Below are positions 55,265 to 64,000 of a stretch of DNA of 64,000 nt, piece by piece (position 1 is the stretch's first letter; the number at the start of each line of letters is the position of its first letter). Under the pieces are notes generated by a model, which saw nothing but the letters and a program-made list of their open reading frames with translations, ran no database searches and was not told the DNA's origin. The stretch is from Hyphomicrobiales bacterium (lineage in GTDB: Bacteria > Pseudomonadota > Alphaproteobacteria > Rhizobiales > Rhizobiaceae), in NCBI GenBank assembly GCA_900468805.1, contig UEIF01000020.1, positions 98,839 to 162,838 of the forward strand, read 5' to 3'. The position numbers and the translations under genes are program-made.

Positions 55265-57592
55265 GTGTCTGCTCGTCAATCATCACGACTATTTGCTCAC
55301 AGAGCGGCCTGGGCGTCGTCCGGGTCGATATTGCTCCTGCTTGCGATCAGCGGGCTGGCAATTCTTGGGCTTGTATTCCTCGCCGCCATCTGGGCGGGAG
55401 AGGAAAGCGATGCGGCCGCCCTTGATCGTCAGCGACAACTCGTCAACAGCCGCCTTCAGGATCAAGTCAAGCGCGTGTCGCAGGATATCCAGCTGATGGG
55501 CGCAGGTTATGCCTCGCTGCTGGTGGCGGATTCAGCAACCGCGAGCGGCAAGAGCGAACGCGCGGGCGCGACATCCGCAGCGACATTCGGGAAGATCGCA
55601 ACAACGGTCTTCGGCTACAACGCGGCATTCCTCGTGACCCCAGCAGGCGAGCTTGCCCTGCAGTCCGATCCCGAAACGAAACGTCGCTTCAAATGGGTGC
55701 GGCCGCTGCTTCAGCCGATGATCCAGGATCTGGAAGCAAAGCAGCACGGTGCGCCGCAGGGGCCGAGCTCCGAACCCGAACCCAGCCAGGTGGAGCTGAT
55801 GCGGCTGGAGGGCCGCCCTTCGGTTGCCGGCGTCGTTTCGGTCATGGGGTCTTCGAAAGTGGATCCGCAGGAGGGGAATGACGGCAACAGGCTCTACCTC
55901 GTGACGTTCCGCTTCCTCGACGGTATCACGCTCGATACACTGAGCCGCGAACAGGGATTGGCCGGCGCCCGCTATGCCCGCACCGCCGATCAGGAGCAAA
56001 ATGAGGTTGCGTTTCAAATAGAGGCGACGGCTACCGGAGAGCCTATCGGCTTTGTTATCTGGACGCCGGACCTGCCGGGCTCACGCGTCATCGGCCGGCT
56101 TGTTCCGGTCCTCTCCATTGCCGGCCTGGTCATTGCCGGGCTCTTCTTCGCACTGATGGGTCGTTTGCGCCGCAGCCTTAGAGAACTCAGCGCCAGCGAA
56201 CATCATGCGCGGCATCTATCGCTTCATGACGTTTTGACGGGCCTGCCGAACCGGGCGCTGTTTGCTGCTCGCTTCGAGCAATGCCTTGCGGCCATGAAAT
56301 CCCCCGGCCGACGCGCCGTCCTTGCCCTCGTCGATCTCGACAAGTTCAAGGAGGTGAACGACATCCATGGACATGCCGCCGGCGACGAGCTTCTGCGCAG
56401 CGCCGTCGACAGGATGAACGCCCTGATCAAATCGGGCGATACACTTGCCCGGCTCGGCGGCGATGAGTTTGCCCTGCTTCTTCCCGATGCGAGGGAAGCC
56501 GATGACACCCATATTGTCCTCTGCAACGCCATCATCGAGGCCCTGAGCAAGCCGTTTCAGCTTCGCGGAGGTGACGTCGTCGTCCGCATAGGCTGCTCGA
56601 TCGGCATCGCCACCTTTCGTGACACGACCCAGGCAACCAGCGAATTTTTGCGGCGTGCGGATGTTGCGCTCTATGAAGCCAAGACCAACGGGCGCGGCTG
56701 CTTGATCGAATATGAACCCTCTCTCGATCATAGGGTCGAAGCGCGGGAAAATCTCAAGAACGATCTTCGTCTCGTGCTGGAAGATCAAGTGCAGCTTTCC
56801 GGCATTCCGGACAATTCGCGTTCGGGTAATCCGGGCCATCTGGAGGTCTTCTTTCAAGGCGTGCATCGTGCCGACGCGCCTGGGCAGCTATCGGGTGCTG
56901 AGGCCCTCCTGCGATGGCGCCATCCCACCCAAGGGCTTCTGTCGCCCGACAAGTTCATCCCCATTGCAGAAGAGGCTGGCATGATCGACCAGCTGGGCGA
57001 GTGGGTCCTCAGGAATGCCACGCAGGCGGCGGCTTGCTGGCCAGCCGACATGTCGGTCGCCGTCAATGTTTCGCCCTCGCAAATCCGGCATCGGGACTTC
57101 GACCGCCATGTGCTTTCGATCCTGGCGGAAACCGGCCTGCCGCCATCGCGGCTGGAATTGGAACTGACGGAAGCGGCACTCTTCAACATCGATGAAAATG
57201 CGCAGGCAACGCTTGGCCGACTCCGATCCCAGGGGATCCGAATTGCCCTCGACGATTTCGGCACCGGTTTTTCGTCGCTAAGCCATCTCGTTCAATTCAA
57301 CATCGACCGGATCAAGATCGATCGCTCATTCGTCAGCTTGCTTGGGGCTCAGGCAGAGGGCGCCGCCATCGTTTCCGCGATCCTGGGTTTGAGCCGCACG
57401 CTCGGAAAGGCGACGACGGCGGAAGGCGTGGAGACGGAGGGGCAGAGAGACTTTCTCGTCGCAGCCGGCTGCAACGACCTGCAGGGCTTCCTTCTCTCCC
57501 GCCCCGTGCCTCTGGTCGAATTCCTGAAATCATTCCCTTCGATCGAAGCAATGAGGCCCCAGTCGGTTGCCGCATCCTATTCGCGCGGCTGA
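55265..57592 (+). CDS. Membrane diguanylate cyclase/phosphodiesterase (CHASE4-like, GGDEF and EAL domains)
   Basis: The 775-residue protein has a first membrane segment (about residues 17-45), a periplasmic CHASE4-like sensor (about 50-270), and a second membrane segment near 285. GGDEF and EAL domains follow. GGDEF is intact (LARLGGDEFALLL near 403), but the product-inhibition RxxD is replaced by KSGD. EAL is complete: GAEALLRW, ELTEAAL, DDFGTGFSSL, KIDRSFV and AEGVETE are all present. It can therefore make or break c-di-GMP. The GTG at 55265 follows GGGAGGAGG; the GTG at 55250 lies upstream of that site. Confidence 0.94.
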   Translation: MSARQSSRLFAHRAAWASSGSILLLLAISGLAILGLVFLAAIWAGEESDAAALDRQRQLVNSRLQDQVKRVSQDIQLMGAGYASLLVADSATASGKSERAGATSAATFGKIATTVFGYNAAFLVTPAGELALQSDPETKRRFKWVRPLLQPMIQDLEAKQHGAPQGPSSEPEPSQVELMRLEGRPSVAGVVSVMGSSKVDPQEGNDGNRLYLVTFRFLDGITLDTLSREQGLAGARYARTADQEQNEVAFQIEATATGEPIGFVIWTPDLPGSRVIGRLVPVLSIAGLVIAGLFFALMGRLRRSLRELSASEHHARHLSLHDVLTGLPNRALFAARFEQCLAAMKSPGRRAVLALVDLDKFKEVNDIHGHAAGDELLRSAVDRMNALIKSGDTLARLGGDEFALLLPDAREADDTHIVLCNAIIEALSKPFQLRGGDVVVRIGCSIGIATFRDTTQATSEFLRRADVALYEAKTNGRGCLIEYEPSLDHRVEARENLKNDLRLVLEDQVQLSGIPDNSRSGNPGHLEVFFQGVHRADAPGQLSGAEALLRWRHPTQGLLSPDKFIPIAEEAGMIDQLGEWVLRNATQAAACWPADMSVAVNVSPSQIRHRDFDRHVLSILAETGLPPSRLELELTEAALFNIDENAQATLGRLRSQGIRIALDDFGTGFSSLSHLVQFNIDRIKIDRSFVSLLGAQAEGAAIVSAILGLSRTLGKATTAEGVETEGQRDFLVAAGCNDLQGFLLSRPVPLVEFLKSFPSIEAMRPQSVAASYSRG

Positions 57593-57613
57593 TCTCTTCC
57601 GCGACTGCTCCCC

Positions 57614-59581
57614 TCACGGCCGTTTTCCCATCATCCAGACGAGATAGGGGGCGCCTGCGAAAGCGGCAAACAGGCCGAGCGGCAGATCGTAGGGGAAGGT
57701 CACGGTGCGGGCACCGAGATCTGCGATCACCATCAGCACAGCCCCTATGACCGCGGCGGCGAAAAGCCTGCTGCCTGCCTTTTCGAAACCGGCCCGGTGG
57801 GCGATATGCGGGGCCATCAGGCCGACGAAGCTCAAGGGGCCGACAAGCAGCGAGGCGGCAGCGGTCGCAATGCCTGCCGTCAGCACCATCATCGTGCGGG
57901 CACCGACGAGCGGCAAGCCGAGCGCAAGCGCGACGGGTGCCCCGAGCGGCAGAATGGTCATCCATCGCGTGAAGATCAGACCGACGGCCAGGATGACGAC
58001 GGTGAGGCCGGCGAGGAACGTAGCCGTTTGCGGCGTGGCGGCCGCAGCCGAACCGCCGAGCCAGGCAAGGATCTGCCAGGCACGCTGGTCGCCGACAGCA
58101 AGAAGTGCGCTCAGGATCGCCGAGCTGAAGGCGCTGACGGAAATGCCGGCAAGCAGCAGGCGTTCGGGCGGCAGATGCCGGCGGGCGGCAAAGAGGGCCA
58201 CAACGACGAGGACGACGATCGCACCGCCGCCGGCGCCGACGAAAAGACCAGCCGCGTCGGCATTGGCGGAAAAGCTCAAGGCAATGGCATAACCGACGCC
58301 GGCCCCACCGCTGACCCCCAGGACCTCGGGGCTTGCCATCGGATTGCCGGTGAGGCGCTGCAGCATGGCGCCCGCCATGGCAAGCAGGCCGCCGGCGGCG
58401 GCAGATGCGACCAGGCGCGGCCAGCGGGCGGGAAACAGTTCCCAGAAGAGCTCGCCGCGAAGCAACGTCCACCCATCCGGCAGGCGCGCGACGAAGAGGG
58501 CCGCCCAGACGAGCGGCGGGAGCAGGCAGAGGATCAGGATGAGGCGCGACAGCGGCGACCGGGAAACGACGACGCTATCGGGCGTCTGCGGCGGCTCGAC
58601 GGCACGCACCTGCGGCAGCAGCCAGAGCAGCAACGGCCCGCCGATCAGTGCGGTCACCGATCCCGTCGGGAAAGTCTCGCCCGCCGAGGAAGCGAGCAGT
58701 TGCACGACACCATCGCAGAACCACAACAGCAAGCCACCGGCGACAGGCGAGAGAAGCAGGATGCTGCGTGTCGTGCGCGCACCGAGCAGGCGCATGAGCG
58801 CGGGGGCGGCCAGGCCGACAAAGCTGACGAGACCGACGGCGGCAGCAACGCCGGCGCTGAGGGCTACGGCAAGGCTTGCAACGGCAATGCGCGTGCCGAC
58901 GAGCGCCACACCCAGCGAGCGCGCACCGCTGTCGCCGAGGCCGAGCAGGGTCAGCGGACGCAGAAGAAGCACGGTGATGACAAGACCGAGCAGCAGCTCC
59001 AGGCCGAGTGTCACCGTCGCCGACCAGTCCTGCTGGCTGAGCGAACCGCCATTCCAGGTGACGAGCGACATCAGATATTCGCCCTGCGACAGGGTCATCG
59101 CTGCTGACAGCGCGCTGCAGGTGATGCCAACCAGCAGGCCGGAAACCGCCATGGTGATGGGCTCGAAGCTGCGCCGCCAGCCGAGCAAGAAGACGAGCGC
59201 CGTGGCCGTGGCAGCACCGGCAAGCGCCACAAAAGCGCGGTAGCCATCGAGCACCTCGGGAAAGAACAGCGTGGCAGCGACGATCGCAAGCTGCGCGCCT
59301 GAGGAGACGCCGAGCGTCGAGGGATCGGCAATCGGGTTGCGAAGCAGACGCTGCAAGAGGGCGCCGGCAAGCCCGAGGGCTGCACCGGCCAGAATCGCGA
59401 CTGCCCCGCGCGGCAGGACGGCATAGGCGAAAATGATCTGCTGCGTGGTCATCTGCCCGGCATCGAAGGGTAAGGACGGCCAGTCGGCGAAGGGCAGATG
59501 GTTGAGTGCCGCGCACAGGAAGAGGCCGGCGGAAGCGACGAAGGCGACAAGCGCGACAGTGAGCGCAGCAGGTCTGATCAC
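57614..59581 (-). CDS. fhuB: Fe3+-hydroxamate ABC permease, fused double-length form
   Basis: The 655-residue protein contains two FecCD-type halves in one chain, as E. coli FhuB does. The conserved permease loop appears twice (VSSGAQLAIVA region near residue 93 and VSGGAGVGYAIA near 420), as does the C-terminal FVGLAAPALMRLLGA/FVGLMAPHIAHRAG element. It imports siderophore-bound iron across the inner membrane. Its start overlaps fhuD by four bases. The ATPase gene fhuC is missing nearby. Confidence 0.95.
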   Translation of the reverse strand: MIRPAALTVALVAFVASAGLFLCAALNHLPFADWPSLPFDAGQMTTQQIIFAYAVLPRGAVAILAGAALGLAGALLQRLLRNPIADPSTLGVSSGAQLAIVAATLFFPEVLDGYRAFVALAGAATATALVFLLGWRRSFEPITMAVSGLLVGITCSALSAAMTLSQGEYLMSLVTWNGGSLSQQDWSATVTLGLELLLGLVITVLLLRPLTLLGLGDSGARSLGVALVGTRIAVASLAVALSAGVAAAVGLVSFVGLAAPALMRLLGARTTRSILLLSPVAGGLLLWFCDGVVQLLASSAGETFPTGSVTALIGGPLLLWLLPQVRAVEPPQTPDSVVVSRSPLSRLILILCLLPPLVWAALFVARLPDGWTLLRGELFWELFPARWPRLVASAAAGGLLAMAGAMLQRLTGNPMASPEVLGVSGGAGVGYAIALSFSANADAAGLFVGAGGGAIVVLVVVALFAARRHLPPERLLLAGISVSAFSSAILSALLAVGDQRAWQILAWLGGSAAAATPQTATFLAGLTVVILAVGLIFTRWMTILPLGAPVALALGLPLVGARTMMVLTAGIATAAASLLVGPLSFVGLMAPHIAHRAGFEKAGSRLFAAAVIGAVLMVIADLGARTVTFPYDLPLGLFAAFAGAPYLVWMMGKRP

Positions 59582-60495
59582 GGCGTTTCTCCTGACGACG
59601 ACAAGGCCGTCTTGAAGAGCTGCGTGAAGCGGGCAGCGGCTGCAACGCCGCCATAGGGATTGATATTGCCAAGCATCAGCACACGCCCGTCCCGCACCGG
59701 CTGCAGCGACTGCCAGATCATGCTGTTCTTGAGGCCGTTGCGCGCTTCGACAGGGATATCGGAGATGATGACGATGCGCGCTTCCGGCTCGGCAGCCAGG
59801 TTTTCGATCGGCACCGGAGCGGCGAACGTATAACGGGAGCGGTCCGTCCAGGCGTTCGGCAGGCCAAGCCTGGAAAGGATATCGCCGAACATGCTGTCGG
59901 CGCCGAAGACGCGGACGTGCCTCGCATCCCCGATATTGACGAGATAGGTCGGCCGCGATGCAAAGCCCTGCAGGCTGAGGCGTGCCTCCTCGACAAGGGC
60001 TGCCTGTTTGGCCACGACTTCGCGGCCACGCTCGTCGAGGCCGAGTTCACTTGCCAGTGCCGAAACGGCGATGATTGCCTTCGCATAGGGCGGCTCGCCC
60101 CTGTTGTAGAAGGGCAGCGACAAGGTTGGCGCGATCGCCCGAAAGCTCGCCTCGAACCTGGCATAGAAGGGTGAAATCAGAATGAGATCCGGGCGTAAGA
60201 GACGCAGGAGTTCGAGGTTGGGCGATCCCCGCAGGCCAAGATCGGCAACGCTCTCATCCAGCACCGGCTCGACGGCATCCTTGCGGAACTGCACGAGTTC
60301 GGTCGCGGCGATCGGCATGACGCCGAGAGCCGCCAGCGTTTCCAGCATGGCCCAGTCGATCGCCGCGATGCGCTTTGGAACGGATTGGGGCGTTTCCGCG
60401 AAGGTTTTTCCCGGAACAGCGAATGCCGCCAGCAGTGCAAGCGCCTGCCGACGGCTGATGCTCTTTCCATATGCGTCGCGAAATTCACTCACCAT
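59578..60495 (-). CDS. fhuD: Ferric hydroxamate periplasmic binding protein
   Basis: The 305-residue protein starts with a Tat-like signal (SRRQALALLAAFAVPGKTFA), unusual but known for FhuD proteins. The FhuD/BtuF-type two-lobe fold follows, with a long connecting helix near residues 160-185. It overlaps fhuA by seven bases and fhuB by four, so fhuA-D-B is one transcription unit. Confidence 0.93.
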   Translation of the reverse strand: MVSEFRDAYGKSISRRQALALLAAFAVPGKTFAETPQSVPKRIAAIDWAMLETLAALGVMPIAATELVQFRKDAVEPVLDESVADLGLRGSPNLELLRLLRPDLILISPFYARFEASFRAIAPTLSLPFYNRGEPPYAKAIIAVSALASELGLDERGREVVAKQAALVEEARLSLQGFASRPTYLVNIGDARHVRVFGADSMFGDILSRLGLPNAWTDRSRYTFAAPVPIENLAAEPEARIVIISDIPVEARNGLKNSMIWQSLQPVRDGRVLMLGNINPYGGVAAAARFTQLFKTALSSSGETP

Positions 60496-62633
60496 TGAAA
60501 GGTCAGCTTGCCCATCACCGTTCTGCCATCGCCATAGGTGCAGCCGAAGGAGCTGCAGCTTGCAACATAATCCTTGTCGGCAAGGTTCTTCACGTTCAGC
60601 GAGGCGGTCACATTGTCCTTCTTGTAATGGACTGCTGCATCGAAGAGGGTGACGGCGTCAAGATCGAGTGTGTTCTTGGTGTCGCCATAGCGCTGGCCGA
60701 CATAGCGCACGCCACCGCCGAGACCGAAGCCTTCAAGCGCCATATCCTCGGGGAAGGTATAGTCGAGCCAGAGGCTGGCGGCATGTTCGGGCACATTGTC
60801 CGGACGATTTCCGTCGTCGGTGCCGCCGACGATTTCAGCCTGCATGTAAGTGTAGGCAGCCCGCAGATCGAGGCCGTCGGTCAGGCTGGTGACCCCTTCC
60901 AGCTCGATGCCCTTGACGTCGACCTCGCCGATCTGCCCCGTCGTCGTGCCACCGGACGGCAGCGCGATTGTCGTCAGAACATTCTTCTGCTTCAGGTCAT
61001 AGGCGGCGACAGTGAAGAAACCATTCCAGCCCTCCGGCTGATATTTGACGCCGACTTCCACCTGTTCGCCCGTTGTTGGCTGCAGCGGCCCGCCGGTCGC
61101 CGGCACCGGCACTGGCTCGAAGGAGGTGGCATAGCTGATATAGGGGGCGATGCCGTTGTCGAAGACATAGCTGAGGCCGGCGCGACCGGTCAGCTTCTGG
61201 TCGTCCTTGTCGAGGGAGCGCGATACGCCAGTCAGCCGGTTCGTCGAGGTGCCCTCAGTGCTTGCCCAATCCTGGCGAAGGGCTGCCGTCGCGCGCCAGT
61301 TCTCATAAGCAAGCTCGTCCTGCACATAGAGGCCGACCTGCGTCATCTGCGAATCGACTTTGGTGCTGAGCGTCGGCGCAATCAGCTTGACCGAGCCGTA
61401 GACCGGATTGAAGGCATCGAGCGGCGTGGCGCGCCAGAACTGGGTGCCGACATTGTTGTCGTAGTAGCGGTAATCCAGACCGAAGAGCACCTTGTGCTGG
61501 ATCTCGCCGGTATCGAATTCCGCAAGCAGGTTATTGTCGACATTGAAGGTGTTGAGCAGCTCATCCTGGATAGTGGCGTTGCGGTTGATCGTCCGCCCGC
61601 CAGTAAGGCCGGTCGTCGACATGCCGAGGGCCTGATAGTTCCAGTCGAAATTCTGGTAGCGCAGGTTCTGGCGGAAGGTCCAGGTGTCGTTCAGGCGATG
61701 TTCGAGTTCATAGCCGAAATTGGTCAGCGTCCGGTCGGACCTGTCGAAGCTCTTATCGCCGACGAAGAAATCCCGCGACAAGCGGTTGGCGCCCGAAGCG
61801 TCGAGGGTGAGCTGTGGTGGCAAGCCGGACGGCGTGCTCGGATTATCGTGCTGGACGCTGGTCAAGATCGTCAGTTTGGTATCGTCATCCGGTTGCCAAG
61901 TGAGCGCTGGCGCAATGAAATAGCGGTCATTGTCAAGCTCGTCGACCTGCGCCGAGCCCGTCCTTGCCAATCCGGTCAGACGATAGGCGAAATCGGAATT
62001 GCCGGGCATGATGTCGCCGAAATCGAAATAGGTGCCATAGGTGTCATAGCTGCCAGCCTGTACGCCGACCTCGCCGAAACGTTCGAAGACCGGCCGCTTG
62101 CTGATGAGATTGATCATGCCGCCCGGATTGCCCTGGCCGTACATGACCGACGCCGGACCACGCAGCACTTCGATACGCTCGAGCTGATAGGGATCGACCG
62201 CTGGGGCACCTGCGGTGCGCATCATGCGCAGTCCGTTGAGGAATTGCGCCTGACGGCTGTCGAAGCCGCGGATACGCGGGGAATCAAAGCGCGGATCGGC
62301 GCCATAGGGCTCGCCGACGACCCCGGGCACATAATCGAGCGCCTGGCCGACGGTTTCGGCACCCTGCGACTTCAGCTGGTCAGCCGTCAGCACCGAGATG
62401 GACTGCTGGGTTTCGAGCAGCGGCGTACCGGTCTTGGTGGCAGTCGCACTCGTCCTTGCGACAAAACCCTTAACCGGCGCCGTCGGGTCCTCATTCTTGG
62501 AGCCGCTGATGACGATCGGGGCAAGCGTCGTCGGATTGACTTCCTGCGCAGTAACCGGAAACAGCGGCGCCAGAAGCGCGCTTGCCAGCGCCGTCGTCGA
62601 AACGAATTTGAGCAGGTGAGGAGAACCAGTCAT
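60489..62633 (-). CDS. fhuA: TonB-dependent ferric hydroxamate receptor
   Basis: The 714-residue outer membrane receptor has a signal peptide (about residues 1-29), a plug domain at about 60-170 (QSISVLTADQLKSQGAETVG, then PRIRGFDSRQAQFLNGLRMM), and a 22-strand barrel that ends in the aromatic TVMGKLTFQW, as outer membrane proteins do. The ligand, a hydroxamate siderophore, is inferred from the fhuD/fhuB partners. Confidence 0.94.
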   Translation of the reverse strand: MTGSPHLLKFVSTTALASALLAPLFPVTAQEVNPTTLAPIVISGSKNEDPTAPVKGFVARTSATATKTGTPLLETQQSISVLTADQLKSQGAETVGQALDYVPGVVGEPYGADPRFDSPRIRGFDSRQAQFLNGLRMMRTAGAPAVDPYQLERIEVLRGPASVMYGQGNPGGMINLISKRPVFERFGEVGVQAGSYDTYGTYFDFGDIMPGNSDFAYRLTGLARTGSAQVDELDNDRYFIAPALTWQPDDDTKLTILTSVQHDNPSTPSGLPPQLTLDASGANRLSRDFFVGDKSFDRSDRTLTNFGYELEHRLNDTWTFRQNLRYQNFDWNYQALGMSTTGLTGGRTINRNATIQDELLNTFNVDNNLLAEFDTGEIQHKVLFGLDYRYYDNNVGTQFWRATPLDAFNPVYGSVKLIAPTLSTKVDSQMTQVGLYVQDELAYENWRATAALRQDWASTEGTSTNRLTGVSRSLDKDDQKLTGRAGLSYVFDNGIAPYISYATSFEPVPVPATGGPLQPTTGEQVEVGVKYQPEGWNGFFTVAAYDLKQKNVLTTIALPSGGTTTGQIGEVDVKGIELEGVTSLTDGLDLRAAYTYMQAEIVGGTDDGNRPDNVPEHAASLWLDYTFPEDMALEGFGLGGGVRYVGQRYGDTKNTLDLDAVTLFDAAVHYKKDNVTASLNVKNLADKDYVASCSSFGCTYGDGRTVMGKLTFQW

Positions 62634-62711
62634 CGAAAGCCCGTTACATTGGAAAACTGGATTTTTCTAATCATGTTATTTTTCCAAGGTCCAATAAACG
62701 AGGCTCGAATT

Positions 62712-62734
62712 TTTCATAAGTCTGATTTATGAAA
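62712..62734. promoter_or_regulatory. Perfect inverted repeat between fhuA and the LysR gene
   Basis: TTTCATAA-n7-TTATGAAA, perfect 8-base arms, lies in the 143-base divergent promoter region. It contains a T-N11-A pattern typical of LysR-type sites. The adjacent LysR regulator is the likely binder. No clear iron-responsive (RirA or Irr) box was recognised beside it. Confidence 0.6.
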
Positions 62735-62776
62735 CGCGCCTAATGCCATAGATTTGAATTCTTCCAGGAGAGAGAA

Positions 62777-63829
62777 TTGGCCCTGTCCGACCCCGGCTTT
62801 GAACTCCGGCATTTGAGGTATCTTGTCACCCTCGTCGAGGAGCGGAACTTCGAGCGCGCTGCGGCCCGCCTCGGCATCGCCCAGCCAGGCCTCAGCCAGC
62901 AGATCAGGAGCCTTGAAAAGATCGTCGGAACGCCGCTGCTCGACCGGACCCGCCGGGGTGTGCAACTCACTCATTCCGGCGAGATCCTGTTCGAGGAAGC
63001 GCGCAAGGTGCTGGTGCAGACCGAGGCAACCGTCGCGGCCATCCACCGTGCAGGCCGCGGCGAAAGCGGGCGCATCTCGATCGGCTATGTGGCGTCGGCG
63101 GCTTATTCCGGCGCGGTCGTCGGCTCCATCAGGGAGTTCAAACGCGATTATCCCTATGTCGAGGTCGAGCTGCAGGAAATGGAACTGCGCCAGCAGCTCC
63201 AGCGCATTGCCGACGGCCTGCTCGATTTCGGTTATATCCGCGCCCCGGCGCCGATCCCATCAGGCGTTATTGTGCAGGTCCTGCTGCGCGAGCCGCTGGT
63301 TGCCATGGTCCCCGCGGATCACGAATTCTCAGAGCGCGTTATCGACACGCTCTCCCGACTGGCCGACAATACCTTCATCACGCCGCGCCAACCGCCGGAA
63401 GTCGGCTTCTACCGCAACACCCTGCAGGCCTGCCGGGAGGCGGGCTTCGAACCATCCGTCAGGGCCATCGCCCACGACTTCACGGAAATCGCCGCCCTCG
63501 TTGGCATCGGCACCAGCATCGCGCTCGTGCCGCAATCCATGAGCCGGGTGGAACTGCCCGATATCCACTACCGGCCGCTTCAGAGCGTCACGGTGACGTC
63601 AGACGTGGCGATCGCCTACCGCAAGGGCGAAAGTTCGCCTGCCACCAAGGCTTTCATTGGCCGGCACCGGCAGAAGATCAGCCCTCCGGCGTCCGACAGG
63701 ACAGTCAAAGCGCCGGTGTCTTGCGAACCATCAGACACGACTTTGTCTGCATTGCGCCGTTCGCCGCTTGTCGGGGCCGAACTTGATCTGTCGAGACCGG
63801 ACGAGGAAGGGCGTGAAGTCGATCTGTGA
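62777..63829 (+). CDS. LysR-family transcriptional regulator
   Basis: A 350-residue LTTR with a winged helix at about residues 10-70 (LRYLVTLVEERNFERAAARL) and a LysR_substrate domain at 95-295. The last 50 residues extend past the domain and are charged. The start is a TTG at 62777, seven bases after AGGAGAGAG. It is divergent from fhuA and is the natural candidate for its regulator. Confidence 0.9.
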   Translation: MALSDPGFELRHLRYLVTLVEERNFERAAARLGIAQPGLSQQIRSLEKIVGTPLLDRTRRGVQLTHSGEILFEEARKVLVQTEATVAAIHRAGRGESGRISIGYVASAAYSGAVVGSIREFKRDYPYVEVELQEMELRQQLQRIADGLLDFGYIRAPAPIPSGVIVQVLLREPLVAMVPADHEFSERVIDTLSRLADNTFITPRQPPEVGFYRNTLQACREAGFEPSVRAIAHDFTEIAALVGIGTSIALVPQSMSRVELPDIHYRPLQSVTVTSDVAIAYRKGESSPATKAFIGRHRQKISPPASDRTVKAPVSCEPSDTTLSALRRSPLVGAELDLSRPDEEGREVDL

Positions 63830-63975
63830 CGCAGATCCATCTGCCATCCAACTTCAAAGCTTGGAATGAAGAATAAAGTGATCTGCATTATTTGAGAGAA
63901 TTATCGCCTCCGTAGCATATGTGATCCAATGTTCTCCGAGCCTGAGAAAGCGGCTTTGACTTTGGAGGCTTGGTC

Positions 63976-64000
63976 ATGCGACCACATGGGGTAATCGCAG
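63976..64000 (+). CDS. Possible start of a gene beyond the window
   Basis: An ATG at 63976, preceded by TTGGAGG at seven bases, opens a frame (MRPHGVIA) that runs to the right edge. Too short to assign. Confidence 0.35.

Noticed and set aside
57797..59107. 436-codon plus-strand frame opposite fhuB
   Set aside because: Antisense shadow, rich in Gln, Arg and Gly; fhuB is clear.
60471..62732. 753-codon plus-strand frame opposite fhuA
   Set aside because: It mirrors fhuA codon structure (GC-rich third positions give open antisense frames), has no ribosome-binding site or known domain, and fhuA itself is a clear receptor.

Overview
The window looks like a replicon, probably a large plasmid, of a Rhizobium of the R. 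etli/R. leguminosarum group. This is inferred from the glpD-glpSTPQUV-glpK glycerol locus with its DUF2160 membrane protein, the Imp-type T6SS genes, a short second FtsZ, DUF982 and LigD remnants, and high GC coding with strong antisense ORF shadows. No rRNA, tRNA, CRISPR array or replication gene was seen.

Layout. (1) 1-8410, minus strand: part of a type VI secretion operon (tssK, FHA-domain gene, tssL with an OmpA domain, tssM, PP2C phosphatase), cut by the left edge. (2) 8411-33393: a mosaic accessory region of intact orphan genes among many broken ones. It holds two large proteins of unknown family (9240-11285 and 12279-14507) separated by an IS6-like transposase remnant; an overlapping pair of small rhizobial-type genes; an M20D amidohydrolase; a SnoaL-like/SDR pair divergent from a LysR regulator; a divergent PII-like protein; a condensation-fold protein lacking the catalytic histidine; an F-box protein with degenerate repeats; a frameshifted ligD; htpG; a ClpP-like/SH3/SPOR-like exported protein followed by a truncated paralogue; and a coupled vapB-vapC-integrase trio. 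(3) 33807-39565, plus strand: a sugar ABC importer operon that includes a predicted cytoplasmic glycoside hydrolase. (4) 39709-49783, minus strand: the complete glycerol uptake and catabolism locus under a DeoR-type repressor. (5) 49994-57592: a short FtsZ, a flavin amine oxidase, a Na+/H+ antiporter, a polar amino-acid binding protein and a CHASE4-like/GGDEF/EAL protein. (6) 57614-63829: fhuA-fhuD-fhuB for ferric hydroxamate uptake (no fhuC here), divergent from a LysR gene, with a perfect inverted repeat between them.

The conserved metabolic half (33.8-64 kb) is compact and intact. The 8.4-33.4 kb half has long gaps, remnants of at least eight genes and an integrase at its right edge, which is how an accumulating island looks. 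The most notable item is the F-box/repeat protein at 23935-25401: F-box domains are eukaryotic, and in bacteria they usually mark proteins delivered into host cells. The two orphan proteins next to the T6SS operon are the next best candidates for something undescribed.
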